IMG/VR virus record: IMGVR_UViG_3300031758_000681
Location: 1 to 21,267 of that record
Length of the DNA: 21,267 bases
Strand: one strand, 5' to 3'
DNA from: a virus
The number at the start of each line of letters is the position of its first letter. Within the stretch, counting starts at the first letter, position 1. The notes under the pieces are model-generated. The model did no database searches. It saw only the letters and a list, made by a program, of their open reading frames with translations, and was not told where the DNA came from. Of this stretch, positions 1 through 7,907 are shown piece by piece. The translations under genes were made by a program, and so were the position numbers.

Positions 1-2403
1 AGTAATACTAGACCCTGTGATAGTACCTCTTGCAGTGATTACCGATGTTAAAGTATTTGCAGAATTAATTCCTTCAAATAAATTTGTGGTGGCATCAGGA
101 TTACCCGTACCATTTTTGATTGAGAACGCACCTAAAGTTGAGTTGGTTGTTATTTCAGGTTGTACTGAGTTATTATAAGCTTGTTGTAGGTTTGTTGTTG
201 ACACACCCCCCGTAGCACCTACAGTTTCACCAAACTTAGACGCAAAAAAGAATCTTGCTTTAGTTGTATCGGTCAAATCCGTTGCGGTACTTAACACCGT
301 TAATATACCAATAAGAACGGCATTATTTACAAAATTGGGGAATATTGTGAATGTTTCTGTTTGTAATGCTTCTATCGCCTGTACTAAAGTGTTATATTCG
401 GTTTGACCATATTGAATTCTAAATTGTCCATTTTGCAATAGGTAAATTCTTTGGTTTGTGGCTTTAGTACCTGTGATTGGAGTTATAACACCCCCAACAT
501 CATAGTTAAGTGGGTCAATATCTGTAACATTTGTAACCGTTCCTCCTGTTTGTGTTCTATATTGGAATGTACAAGGGCTTGTTCCTGATATCGATAATGC
601 ATTTGGGTTCAATGTATTCGATGCAAAATTAATACCTAATCCATATATAAACCCGGCACTTGTGTTGAATTTTAAGTTTGCTCCGTTGGCTGATGGATAT
701 ACACCCCCATTAATTAAATTAATAGGTACAAACATATCACGAAGTTGAGATAATGGTGATAAAACAAAATCAGGTTGTGAAAACACTAAGTTAATTGAAA
801 CTTTTTCAGGGTGTCCTATTTTACCTAAAAATATATTTTGTCTTCTTTGTTGTTCAGTTAGTGGTGTTGATTGTTGTCCAATTGTTGCACCACTTGTTAA
901 ATAAACAAATGTCTCAAAAGCCGTTGTTACAAAACTATCAGTATACGTTCCTCCAGTAAAATAAACAAATAAAAGTTGGGGACTCAACGGATTAGTTGTA
1001 TCATCAACTATCCAACCTTTAACAGGGGCAACATTAAATGTGGTATTACTTGCCTTTGTCAAACCACTAAATTCAAAAACACCTGTTGATGAGTTTACTG
1101 TTGAGATATTATAAGACATTGCAACCCAAAAACTACCATTACTTACTAATTGTAATGAGTTTGTTTCACCTAAAATAACAAATGGTGCTAGATCTATAGT
1201 TTCACTACCATAAGGGACTACCGTAACTGCACCTCCACCATTATTTTTAATAACAACTATTCTTCCTTGTCTTCCTACGGCAGATAGTAATTGTACGTTG
1301 AATGTTCCTCCTGTAACATCAATCATAAAATCATTATCAGTCATGGTGTATGAACTATTAATTGTCAGCTGTGGAAATGTTATTTTAGATGTAGAGGTTA
1401 TACCACTTGTATATGTAAGACCGCTAATTATAACAGAACTACCAGACATCCTAACTAGATCAGCATCGTTTACTCTAAAGTTCATGTAACTTGGCGGGAA
1501 TGTATTGTTAGTTACAAACATATCAATGCCGACAGGTACAGTTGAATTGTCTGAAATTCCTAATTGAATGGTTCTGTTAGTTCCGCCGTCTGATGCTATA
1601 AATGGACCTTCTTTATTAACACCACTTGTGGATGTAATTAATAATTCTCCGGTTTTTTGATAGATAGACCCATAAACGTCTAAGTCATAGAGAGGGGTGT
1701 TAGTCCCAATTCCCAACCTTTTATTTACATTATCCCAAGTAAATCCAGTAGTTTGACTTACCGTACTTGCTGAACTTTGGAACAAGACTCCACCTGTAAA
1801 TCCTGATTGAATCTGTGTTGAGTCAATAATTATCACATCACTTGGTAAGTTTTGATAGGTTGTTGCCGATATTGTTATCGCACTTAAACCGGCATTAAAT
1901 ATTGTATTACCCGTAACCGTGCCCCCTGATAATGGTAAAAATAACCCAATACCACTTAGACCGCTTGTACCATTAGTTCCATTTGTACCGCTAGATCCAT
2001 TTGTTCCATTTGTACCGCTAGATCCATTTGTTCCTGAAGTACCGTTTGTTCCATTAGTACCGCTAGATCCATTTGTTCCTGAAGTACCGTTTGTTCCATT
2101 AGTACCGCTAGATCCATTTGTTCCTGAAGTACCGTTTGTTCCATTAGTACCGCTAGACCCATTAGTACCGCTAGACCCATTAGTTCCTGATGTACCGTTA
2201 GTTCCATTTGTACCACTACTTCCATTAGTTCCTGATGTACCGTTTGTTCCTGTAGAACCACTAATTAAACTAACAAGTTGAGAAATTGATGCTTTAAAAG
2301 ATGATCCCGCAGGATTTTGAGAAGTATCACCAGTTATTACTATGTGAATTAAGTCTGTTAGAGAAACTCCAGTAGCTTGTATTTGATCCGTTAATAATGC
2401 CAT
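1..2403 (-). CDS. Collagen-like tail fibre protein (C-terminus beyond window)
   Basis: This is an open frame of 801 codons without a stop, running off the left edge, so the C-terminus is missing. The ATG at 2401-2403 begins MALLTDQIQATG. Residues 1-48 are a short N-terminal head. Residues 49-150 are about 34 perfect Gly-X-Y triplets made only of GTN, GTS, GSS and close variants, a collagen-like stalk without proline. Around residues 220-240 comes the GIGTNTPLYDLDVYG motif, of the GIGT.xP..LDV.G type common in trimeric phage fibres and often linked to a chaperone-processed tip. Residues about 355-430 hold a beta-rich module of the kind that ends with a polar 'NG.FW' strand, frequent in phage tail fibres. 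A later segment has FGE near residues 720-725. It is the last gene of the run, separated from the 98-aa gene by 21 bp. A receptor-contacting long fibre is inferred; the binding tip would lie in the missing part. Confidence 0.8.
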   Translation of the reverse strand, partial: MALLTDQIQATGVSLTDLIHIVITGDTSQNPAGSSFKASISQLVSLISGSTGTNGTSGTNGSSGTNGTNGTSGTNGSSGTNGSSGTNGTNGTSGTNGSSGTNGTNGTSGTNGSSGTNGTNGTSGTNGSSGTNGTNGSSGTNGTNGTSGLSGIGLFLPLSGGTVTGNTIFNAGLSAITISATTYQNLPSDVIIIDSTQIQSGFTGGVLFQSSASTVSQTTGFTWDNVNKRLGIGTNTPLYDLDVYGSIYQKTGELLITSTSGVNKEGPFIASDGGTNRTIQLGISDNSTVPVGIDMFVTNNTFPPSYMNFRVNDADLVRMSGSSVIISGLTYTSGITSTSKITFPQLTINSSYTMTDNDFMIDVTGGTFNVQLLSAVGRQGRIVVIKNNGGGAVTVVPYGSETIDLAPFVILGETNSLQLVSNGSFWVAMSYNISTVNSSTGVFEFSGLTKASNTTFNVAPVKGWIVDDTTNPLSPQLLFVYFTGGTYTDSFVTTAFETFVYLTSGATIGQQSTPLTEQQRRQNIFLGKIGHPEKVSINLVFSQPDFVLSPLSQLRDMFVPINLINGGVYPSANGANLKFNTSAGFIYGLGINFASNTLNPNALSISGTSPCTFQYRTQTGGTVTNVTDIDPLNYDVGGVITPITGTKATNQRIYLLQNGQFRIQYGQTEYNTLVQAIEALQTETFTIFPNFVNNAVLIGILTVLSTATDLTDTTKARFFFASKFGETVGATGGVSTTNLQQAYNNSVQPEITTNSTLGAFSIKNGTGNPDATTNLFEGINSANTLTSVITARGTITGSSIT
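1954..2259 (-). repeat. Collagen-like Gly-X-Y region of the fibre gene
   Basis: Every third codon is glycine over 34 consecutive triplets (residues 49-150 of the fibre protein). The X and Y positions are almost only Thr, Ser and Asn, with no proline and no charged residue. Nearly all Asn residues sit in Asn-Gly-Thr or Asn-Gly-Ser. Collagen-like stalks are known to trimerise in bacterial and phage fibres; here the trimer is inferred from the pattern alone. Confidence 0.9.
2029..2163 (-). repeat. Three tandem copies of a 45-bp unit in the collagen-like stalk
   Basis: A 45-bp unit starts at 2029, 2074 and 2119. The first two copies appear identical and the third differs by one base (agaccc in place of agatcc). 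Each unit encodes 15 residues, that is five Gly-X-Y triplets, so gain or loss of a unit keeps the reading frame. Partly matching shorter pieces flank it at 1981-2028 and 2164-2240. Confidence 0.88.
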
Positions 2404-2424
2404 ATCGTATAATAAATATTTTGG
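2404..2424 (-). promoter_or_regulatory. Leader of the fibre gene with TATTTAT motif
   Basis: The 21-bp gap between the 98-aa gene and the fibre gene contains, on the coding strand, TATTTAT (2412-2418), 8 nt before the ATG, followed by TATACGAT. There is no Shine-Dalgarno sequence. The same 7-mer occurs in the three other gaps of the window, and the layout ATATTTAT...GATATGGC closely matches the gp25 leader. Whether it acts in transcription or in translation cannot be told from the sequence. Confidence 0.35.
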
Positions 2425-2721
2425 TTACTGAAAATTAAACTGAGTTCCATCCATAAAAAAGTAATATTGTAAATTTTGGAATTGTTTTGGTAATCCTTCG
2501 GTTGAACAATAAATTATTTCAGACACTAAACATCCAATTGAATCTTGTAATGTTAATTGTAATGATGGAGCCGTATTGAATTGTGATGGTAATGTAAATG
2601 TTATTGGAAAAGTTGTTCCACTTCCTATATATGAACATTGATTTCCATAGACATCACAAGCGGTTCCACTAAATGGTGGTGTAATACCTATTGCCGATAC
2701 TATTGTAACTTGTGAGGGCAT
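2425..2721 (-). CDS. Small phage structural protein of unknown function (98 aa)
   Basis: I do not recognise a named family. The protein is beta-rich with few charged residues, has no signal peptide or membrane segment, and carries four cysteines spaced along it (in CDVYGNQC, then DSIGC, then IIYC). The stretch LTLQDSIGC resembles the closing strand of the SprB-like modules of the preceding protein (for example LTVTDASGC), so it may be a lone, diverged module of similar fold; this is speculative. Its ATG directly follows the TAA of the 732-aa gene with no spacer, so translation is likely coupled. Its place between the SprB-like protein and the fibre suggests an adaptor or small decoration protein of the host-contacting apparatus. 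Confidence 0.65.
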   Translation of the reverse strand: MPSQVTIVSAIGITPPFSGTACDVYGNQCSYIGSGTTFPITFTLPSQFNTAPSLQLTLQDSIGCLVSEIIYCSTEGLPKQFQNLQYYFFMDGTQFNFQ

Positions 2722-4920
2722 TTAACTACAACTTACACAAGATATGTCATAGTCAATCAATAAGTTGACTTTTATTTCAGTATCTTGTAATGGATTTATT
2801 GTTTGTGGACCACAGTTTTTAGTGATTTCTTCGCAGTTTGTTTTTATGATAATTCTATTTGAAGGTAGGTCTATAGTAACATCTGATATTCCAACAAAGT
2901 CGTTAAGTATTGTCGATATTGCGTCTGCCCATAGTATATCATTTGGGTAATCTGTAGAACCAGAAGATGTATAAAATATAGTTTCTGCTGATTGTCCACC
3001 AACTTCAGCACCAATCGTAAAAGTTGCAGAATTTATAATACAGTTTGTATCACCACTAGTTAAGTCATTGAACCCTTCTAAATACATTGCTCGTATAGTT
3101 CTTTTAGTTACTAACCCACTATCTGTAAATGTATTATCACAAACATTATAGTATAAATAATTAGTGTATTTTTTAGTACCTGTTAATGTTGCGTATTTTG
3201 TTAGTGTACAACCACTAGCATCAGTTACAGTTAGACTGTAAGGACCTGAAGTAAGACCTGTAACAGTACTTCCTGTTTGAAGTCCTATAGTTCCTCCACT
3301 CCAAGTTAAAGTGAAAGGTGGTTCACCACTTGTGATAAACGCAGTTATAGATCCGTCATTACCATTTACAGGTTGGTTTGGATATAGATTAAAGTTTACA
3401 CTTTGACTATATGGTATATTAACCGCATATGTTTGTATACAAGGTGGTGATGAGGTATCTTGTATTGTTAACACGTAATTTCCGTTAGCTAAATTAGTAA
3501 ACGTGTTGAACTGGCTTGTAGTAGTGTTTGGGTTGTAACTTGGTCCTGTTAATGAATATGTGTATGGGAAAGTTCCTCCTGTTGACGCACTTACAACAAG
3601 AATCCCATTATTCAATCCACATGTAGTTCCGGTTACTTCAGTAGTTGCACTATATAAACTAACAGAATTTATTACTGTTGATGCGGTATAGGTACAACCT
3701 GCAGATACAACTGTTACTATATATGTTCCACTTCCGAGACCATTAAATGTTTCATTAGAACTACCAAACAATCCTATTTGACTTATACCTGTTGTTCCAG
3801 ATACCGAAATTTGTAAGTTGGTTGCAGTACTAAGTCCTCCATCAACTAAAACATTAATACTACCATCATTTACAGAACAAGTTGAGTTAGTTGTTGTTAC
3901 TGCAACAGTACTAAAAGAGTTTGGTGTTATTAAACTTACAGAATCATAAATTGTACATAAACCTGAATCTGTCACAAAAAATGAGTATAATCCTGAAGAT
4001 AGTCCCGTAAAAGTTACGGAAGTATCAAATGTTATTTCAACTTGACCTGATGATCCACTAAAAAAATATGGTGCAGTACCACCAACAACAATAAACTCCA
4101 CTTCACCATCATTGGCAAAACAAGAAGGTTGTGATACCACAATAAAACCACCTGATGTTAATGGCGGAATAGTGTTTACAGTAAATGACTGACTTAACGT
4201 ACATCCTACTGAATTAGTAACAGTAGCAACATAAGATCCAGATGTTAGTCCTGTTATTGTTGATCCTGTTTGCCCTAAAGCGTTAGGACTCCAAGTTATT
4301 GTGTATGCCGACAATGGTGGTGTTAACCCTGTTAAGAAAATTTTACCACTACCTGAACCTAAACAACTAGCATCATCAACAACATATGCACCATATGTTA
4401 AACCTGATGAAGGATTTAATATTACAGATGCGGTTATTCCTGTACATCCACCACCATCGTTTGCAACAATGTAATATGTACCGGCCGAAAGAGATGTGAA
4501 TTCATAATAAGAATTAGATGTTGTTACACCTGAAATTAAATTATTACTTATATCATATAAATTAAAAGAAACAAGTCCATAGACGCCAGACGTGAAACCT
4601 GTTATGGTTCCATTATTCTGTCCACAAGTGGTATTGGACGAATCAATAGTTGCTGTAGTGCCTGTTGAAATATAAATGTTTAAAACTTCTTTTTCTGTAC
4701 TAGAATCTGTAAGTTGAGCATAATATGTGCCTCCTGTAAGGCCAGTTACTGAGTATGTATTTGTTGCTGCAGAAAGTGGTAATAATCCTTGACCTGTTGC
4801 ATCTGAAATACTAAAAGGAGATACTGTTGGTGTACTTCCAGTTATATCAAACGAAACCGCACCGCTACCTGTATTACTACAATCCCCCGTTACACTATAA
4901 TTATAAATTAAAATACTCAT
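2722..4920 (-). CDS. SprB-repeat-like adhesin/tail-fibre protein (732 aa)
   Basis: Residues about 14 to 572 form seven consecutive beta-sandwich-like modules, starting near residues 14, 99, 186, 267, 348, 434 and 520. A typical module begins with Cys then (N)DGxI or NNGxI, passes through an aromatic strand (PYTYSL, PFTLTW), and closes with TGLTSGxYxxTVTDxxGCT. This is the pattern of SprB repeats, known from the Flavobacterium johnsoniae gliding adhesin. Modules 3 and 7 are the most alike. Residues 573-624 are a linker, and 625-732 form a separate Cys-containing domain that recurs at the end of the neighbouring 995-aa protein. There is no signal peptide or type IX sorting domain, as expected for a virion protein and not a secreted host adhesin. 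The start overlaps the upstream stop by one base (TAATG). A peripheral fibre or decoration that contacts the host surface is inferred. Confidence 0.75.
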   Translation of the reverse strand: MSILIYNYSVTGDCSNTGSGAVSFDITGSTPTVSPFSISDATGQGLLPLSAATNTYSVTGLTGGTYYAQLTDSSTEKEVLNIYISTGTTATIDSSNTTCGQNNGTITGFTSGVYGLVSFNLYDISNNLISGVTTSNSYYEFTSLSAGTYYIVANDGGGCTGITASVILNPSSGLTYGAYVVDDASCLGSGSGKIFLTGLTPPLSAYTITWSPNALGQTGSTITGLTSGSYVATVTNSVGCTLSQSFTVNTIPPLTSGGFIVVSQPSCFANDGEVEFIVVGGTAPYFFSGSSGQVEITFDTSVTFTGLSSGLYSFFVTDSGLCTIYDSVSLITPNSFSTVAVTTTNSTCSVNDGSINVLVDGGLSTATNLQISVSGTTGISQIGLFGSSNETFNGLGSGTYIVTVVSAGCTYTASTVINSVSLYSATTEVTGTTCGLNNGILVVSASTGGTFPYTYSLTGPSYNPNTTTSQFNTFTNLANGNYVLTIQDTSSPPCIQTYAVNIPYSQSVNFNLYPNQPVNGNDGSITAFITSGEPPFTLTWSGGTIGLQTGSTVTGLTSGPYSLTVTDASGCTLTKYATLTGTKKYTNYLYYNVCDNTFTDSGLVTKRTIRAMYLEGFNDLTSGDTNCIINSATFTIGAEVGGQSAETIFYTSSGSTDYPNDILWADAISTILNDFVGISDVTIDLPSNRIIIKTNCEEITKNCGPQTINPLQDTEIKVNLLIDYDISCVSCS
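2725..3048 (-). other. C-terminal domain shared with the 995-aa protein (copy 1)
   Basis: Residues 625-732 of the SprB-like protein align by eye with residues 898-995 of the upstream neighbour. Shared points in order are T(N/D)C(I/L)xNS, an aromatic strand ending FYT, then W(A/V)DA(I/L)SSTLN-type helix residues (here WADAISTILND), an I...N.I.I strand, NC, and a final strand ending in (D/E)I(S/Y)C. This suggests a duplicated attachment or capping domain. Confidence 0.65.
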
Positions 4921-7907
4921 TATTCGTTACAATATATTTCGAACTCAAGTCCTATGTTTATTTGAAAGTCATCAAAATTAGGTTGACAATTATTGTTAAA
5001 GACTGTTATTTGTTCGTTATCCTCATCAATATTATAACTATACCCTGAGGTTAGTAAATTATTTAATGTACTACTCAAAGCGTCAACCCATTCTGAATTA
5101 GTTGGGATATTGAATGGTCCAATACCTGTGTAGAAAGGTGATATTACCAATACAAATCCATTTACCCTCAAATCTACATTCCAAGTTGTTACAATTGAAT
5201 TCTGTAAACAATCGGTTGGGTTTAATGAATTTTGGCTATAAAAAGTATCTAAAGTATCATTCAAGACTGCACCCATAGATGTTATTGTAGGGTCACTATT
5301 CCAAGGATAAAGTCCACAAACCACTTGTTGTACAGGGCAATCGTATACAAATAATTGTGTTGCCAAAGAACAAGGTTTACAAGGAACAGGAACGATTTTA
5401 CAGCCTTCTTGTCTTCTCCATACAAATTTTTGTCTATGAAATATTGAATTTTCTAATCTAACTCCTGTGTTCCATATTGTAGTTGCAGGGACCATTTGTT
5501 CAACCATTCTAATCCAATAGTCACCCATACCATTAATATAATCTATCATAGTTTGGTATGTAAAATTATCATTTGGTATTCCTGCTTGTGTCTGAGATTC
5601 TAAGTATTTCCAATATATTGATTGTAGTGTTGGGTAACCTCCAGTTTTACCATCGGTAATAAATTGTCGGTTTCTAGTGTTAACCATATTTCTCCAAAAT
5701 GTTTGAGCAAATTCAAAGAAAGTTTTTTGTTTTGGTTTTGGGATAATTGTTGTCCAATCTATTCCACCATATCTTGGGTAAGGATTTGGTACACTACAAG
5801 GTGTGTCAGGAGTGTAGAATAAACCTTGTTCAGGTATTGGGTAATTATATTGTCTAGACATTGTCCAAACATCATAAACCAAACCTTGTGCGGGATTCAT
5901 CATAATGTCAACATTTTTTACATTCAATGTTAAACATTCTTCACCGACTTCATAATAAGCATTAAATCCACCATCTGAACTTACTCGTTGTGTTGGTGAG
6001 GTATCACTCCAACTTTTCTTATTATCTTGGACTTTTCTAATCTTATACCCCAAATTCATATATGGGAAATGTCTGTACAGTTGTAGATATTCCTCTCCAT
6101 AGTTGAAAGGTAAAAGTTGAGTTTGGAAATTAGGATTATCGCCTATGAATACTTGATTTGTTGGGATTACAAATTCTGGCATCCTGTGTTGAGGTGTTGA
6201 TTCGAACCATCCTCCTCCAATTTGAAAAAAGTATTCCTCCGTTGGTGTTGGCATTTTAGGACATCCAAATTCATCAACAGGATAATCTTCTCTTGTAGTT
6301 AAAACTGTTGCATTTGCAAATGTTGTTGTAAAACCAGTGTACTGAATACCTTGTATTGAGTATGTGTTGTTAGTTTCTAATACAGGATATTCTTGTAGGA
6401 AAGTTCCTCCCGATAATTGTAAGTACTGTTTATTAAACTCACTCATGTTAATTCTTTGATCAGCAACATAAATGTGTTCGTTAAAATCAATTAAAGCCTC
6501 AGGAGCTCCAACCATCCTCAAGAGACACTCAATAGATTTTCTTGTTCCTTTTGATTTAAATAACCACGCAGAATTTATAATTAAGTTTCTGTAAAATTGA
6601 TAATTAATTTCCTCAGGCGTTGGTCCTATTTGTAAACCAGGAAAAGTATTTGGTTGTGTTGTAAAAACTGCCTGTAACAATTCTTCATTCGATATAGGTG
6701 AAAAGTTTGTTACCCAACCTAATGTTTGTGCCAAATTTTTCAAAAGTTGTGACGGTATATCATTTTTAACAGTATAGTGAACACTATTAATATTACCTAA
6801 CGCCGAAATGAATGCTTTAGTTTCGTCAAAACTTCTACCATAAATCTGTAAAAGTTTTTCAAATTTATGATCAGGTGTATCAAACTCTTTCAGAGCACCT
6901 GTCGTTAAAAATCTTGAAACTAAATTCGTGTTATATGAATCAAGATTTATTGCAAAATCGTTAATTTGTGTTAGGTAGTTATCAAATGTTTGTGATTCAA
7001 TATCTAAGTTCCAAAGTCCTGATTTTGGGAATGTGGCAAGTTCTGTTGTTATCTTAAATGTTCCATCTTCTTGTTCTCTTGGTACTGTAAAAGTTGCGGT
7101 ATATGGAGGATTAATATTTCTATTTAATAAAAAATTCTCAACAGGATCAAACTTCAGATTAAATACTTTATTAACTTCATAGTTATTTGGTCTTATAACA
7201 ATATAATCGTAAGATATTGAATTCCCGTTGAATGGGTTTCCATCAACAATTAATTTTAATGTAGATGAATTACTTGTCGTAGGGTACAAATAATTTACAG
7301 GATATTCATTGCCGTTGACAACTAAGGCGTATTTTTTATACTCCAATTTCATATTCCTCAGAGGTGAAACTTCCATCTCATTAAACAACATATTAGTTTC
7401 AGCATTAACGGTGTAATCTATGTCAAATGGATTTCTAATAGATGATACTGAAACTTCGAAAGTTGTGTCGTCCTCTACCGCATCGTAAGTTATATTAAAT
7501 GCCGTTTCTTGAGTTATAAACTTATTTGTATTTGGTGAAACCTCTAATCCTGCAGGATAAAAGTTGATTATCTTAGTTATTGAAACTGAAAATCTTTTTA
7601 CTAAAGAACCATATTGGGTAAAGTTTGTTACTTGAGATAAATCATAATTTGGGTAAACTCTATAGTTGTTAGCTAAAATCTCAGCGGCTTCAATATTATT
7701 ATCAATATTTATACTCTCAAGATTTATTGGATCTGAAAACGTACCAATATTAAACGTTCTATTCTGTTTTTCGGATATGTTTGTTGTGAAGTTAAAATTT
7801 GCTTGCGTTAACCCTCCTCCAGTGACTAACTGAACTCCAACCAAATTATTTGAGAATTCATTGGCGGCACTACTTTGAGGTGGACAAGTAAACTTCTGTG
7901 TGGCCAT
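4920..7907 (-). CDS. Large baseplate protein with P2 gpI/T4 gp7-like segment (995 aa)
   Basis: The middle of the protein (about residues 345-490) has the features of the P2 gpI tail-protein family, the equivalent of T4 gp7 and TssG in the (gp6)2-gp7 wedge core: a helical region with LLQIYGRSFDE, then LAQTLGW, then a helix running into SKGTRKSIECLLRMVGAP with the typical KGT at 453-455. N-terminal residues 1-340 are beta-rich and unrecognised. Residues 836-864 hold a cysteine cluster (C836, C843, C846, C857, C864) that could bind a metal or form disulphides. Residues 898-995 are the domain shared with the 732-aa protein. At 995 aa it is far longer than P2 gpI (under 200 aa) and nearer to T4 gp7 (1,032 aa). 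It joins both neighbours by TAATG overlaps. The wedge role is inferred from the KGT segment and from its place between gp6 and the fibre; no search was run. Confidence 0.6.
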   Translation of the reverse strand: MATQKFTCPPQSSAANEFSNNLVGVQLVTGGGLTQANFNFTTNISEKQNRTFNIGTFSDPINLESINIDNNIEAAEILANNYRVYPNYDLSQVTNFTQYGSLVKRFSVSITKIINFYPAGLEVSPNTNKFITQETAFNITYDAVEDDTTFEVSVSSIRNPFDIDYTVNAETNMLFNEMEVSPLRNMKLEYKKYALVVNGNEYPVNYLYPTTSNSSTLKLIVDGNPFNGNSISYDYIVIRPNNYEVNKVFNLKFDPVENFLLNRNINPPYTATFTVPREQEDGTFKITTELATFPKSGLWNLDIESQTFDNYLTQINDFAINLDSYNTNLVSRFLTTGALKEFDTPDHKFEKLLQIYGRSFDETKAFISALGNINSVHYTVKNDIPSQLLKNLAQTLGWVTNFSPISNEELLQAVFTTQPNTFPGLQIGPTPEEINYQFYRNLIINSAWLFKSKGTRKSIECLLRMVGAPEALIDFNEHIYVADQRINMSEFNKQYLQLSGGTFLQEYPVLETNNTYSIQGIQYTGFTTTFANATVLTTREDYPVDEFGCPKMPTPTEEYFFQIGGGWFESTPQHRMPEFVIPTNQVFIGDNPNFQTQLLPFNYGEEYLQLYRHFPYMNLGYKIRKVQDNKKSWSDTSPTQRVSSDGGFNAYYEVGEECLTLNVKNVDIMMNPAQGLVYDVWTMSRQYNYPIPEQGLFYTPDTPCSVPNPYPRYGGIDWTTIIPKPKQKTFFEFAQTFWRNMVNTRNRQFITDGKTGGYPTLQSIYWKYLESQTQAGIPNDNFTYQTMIDYINGMGDYWIRMVEQMVPATTIWNTGVRLENSIFHRQKFVWRRQEGCKIVPVPCKPCSLATQLFVYDCPVQQVVCGLYPWNSDPTITSMGAVLNDTLDTFYSQNSLNPTDCLQNSIVTTWNVDLRVNGFVLVISPFYTGIGPFNIPTNSEWVDALSSTLNNLLTSGYSYNIDEDNEQITVFNNNCQPNFDDFQINIGLEFEIYCNE
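4923..5216 (-). other. C-terminal domain shared with the 732-aa protein (copy 2)
   Basis: Residues 898-995 begin TDCLQNS, continue to SPFYTG, WVDALSSTLNNL, an EQITVFNNNC strand and end EFEIYC. The order and spacing of these elements match the end of the downstream SprB-like protein with only small gaps. The domain sits directly after the cysteine cluster of the wedge-like protein. Confidence 0.65.

Noticed and set aside
2029-2163. CRISPR-like array of 45-bp units
   Set aside because: The units are directly adjacent without spacers and encode in-frame Gly-X-Y triplets.
1956-2261. Minus-strand frame of 101 codons with Leu-Met-Glu repeats
   Set aside because: It lies in another frame of the same collagen-like repeat DNA; the Gly-X-Y frame extends far beyond it on both sides.
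1919-2281. Plus-strand open frame rich in Val-Pro-Leu and Pro-Phe-Val repeats
   Set aside because: It is the antisense image of the Gly-X-Y repeats of the fibre gene, whose frame is open for 801 codons on the other strand.
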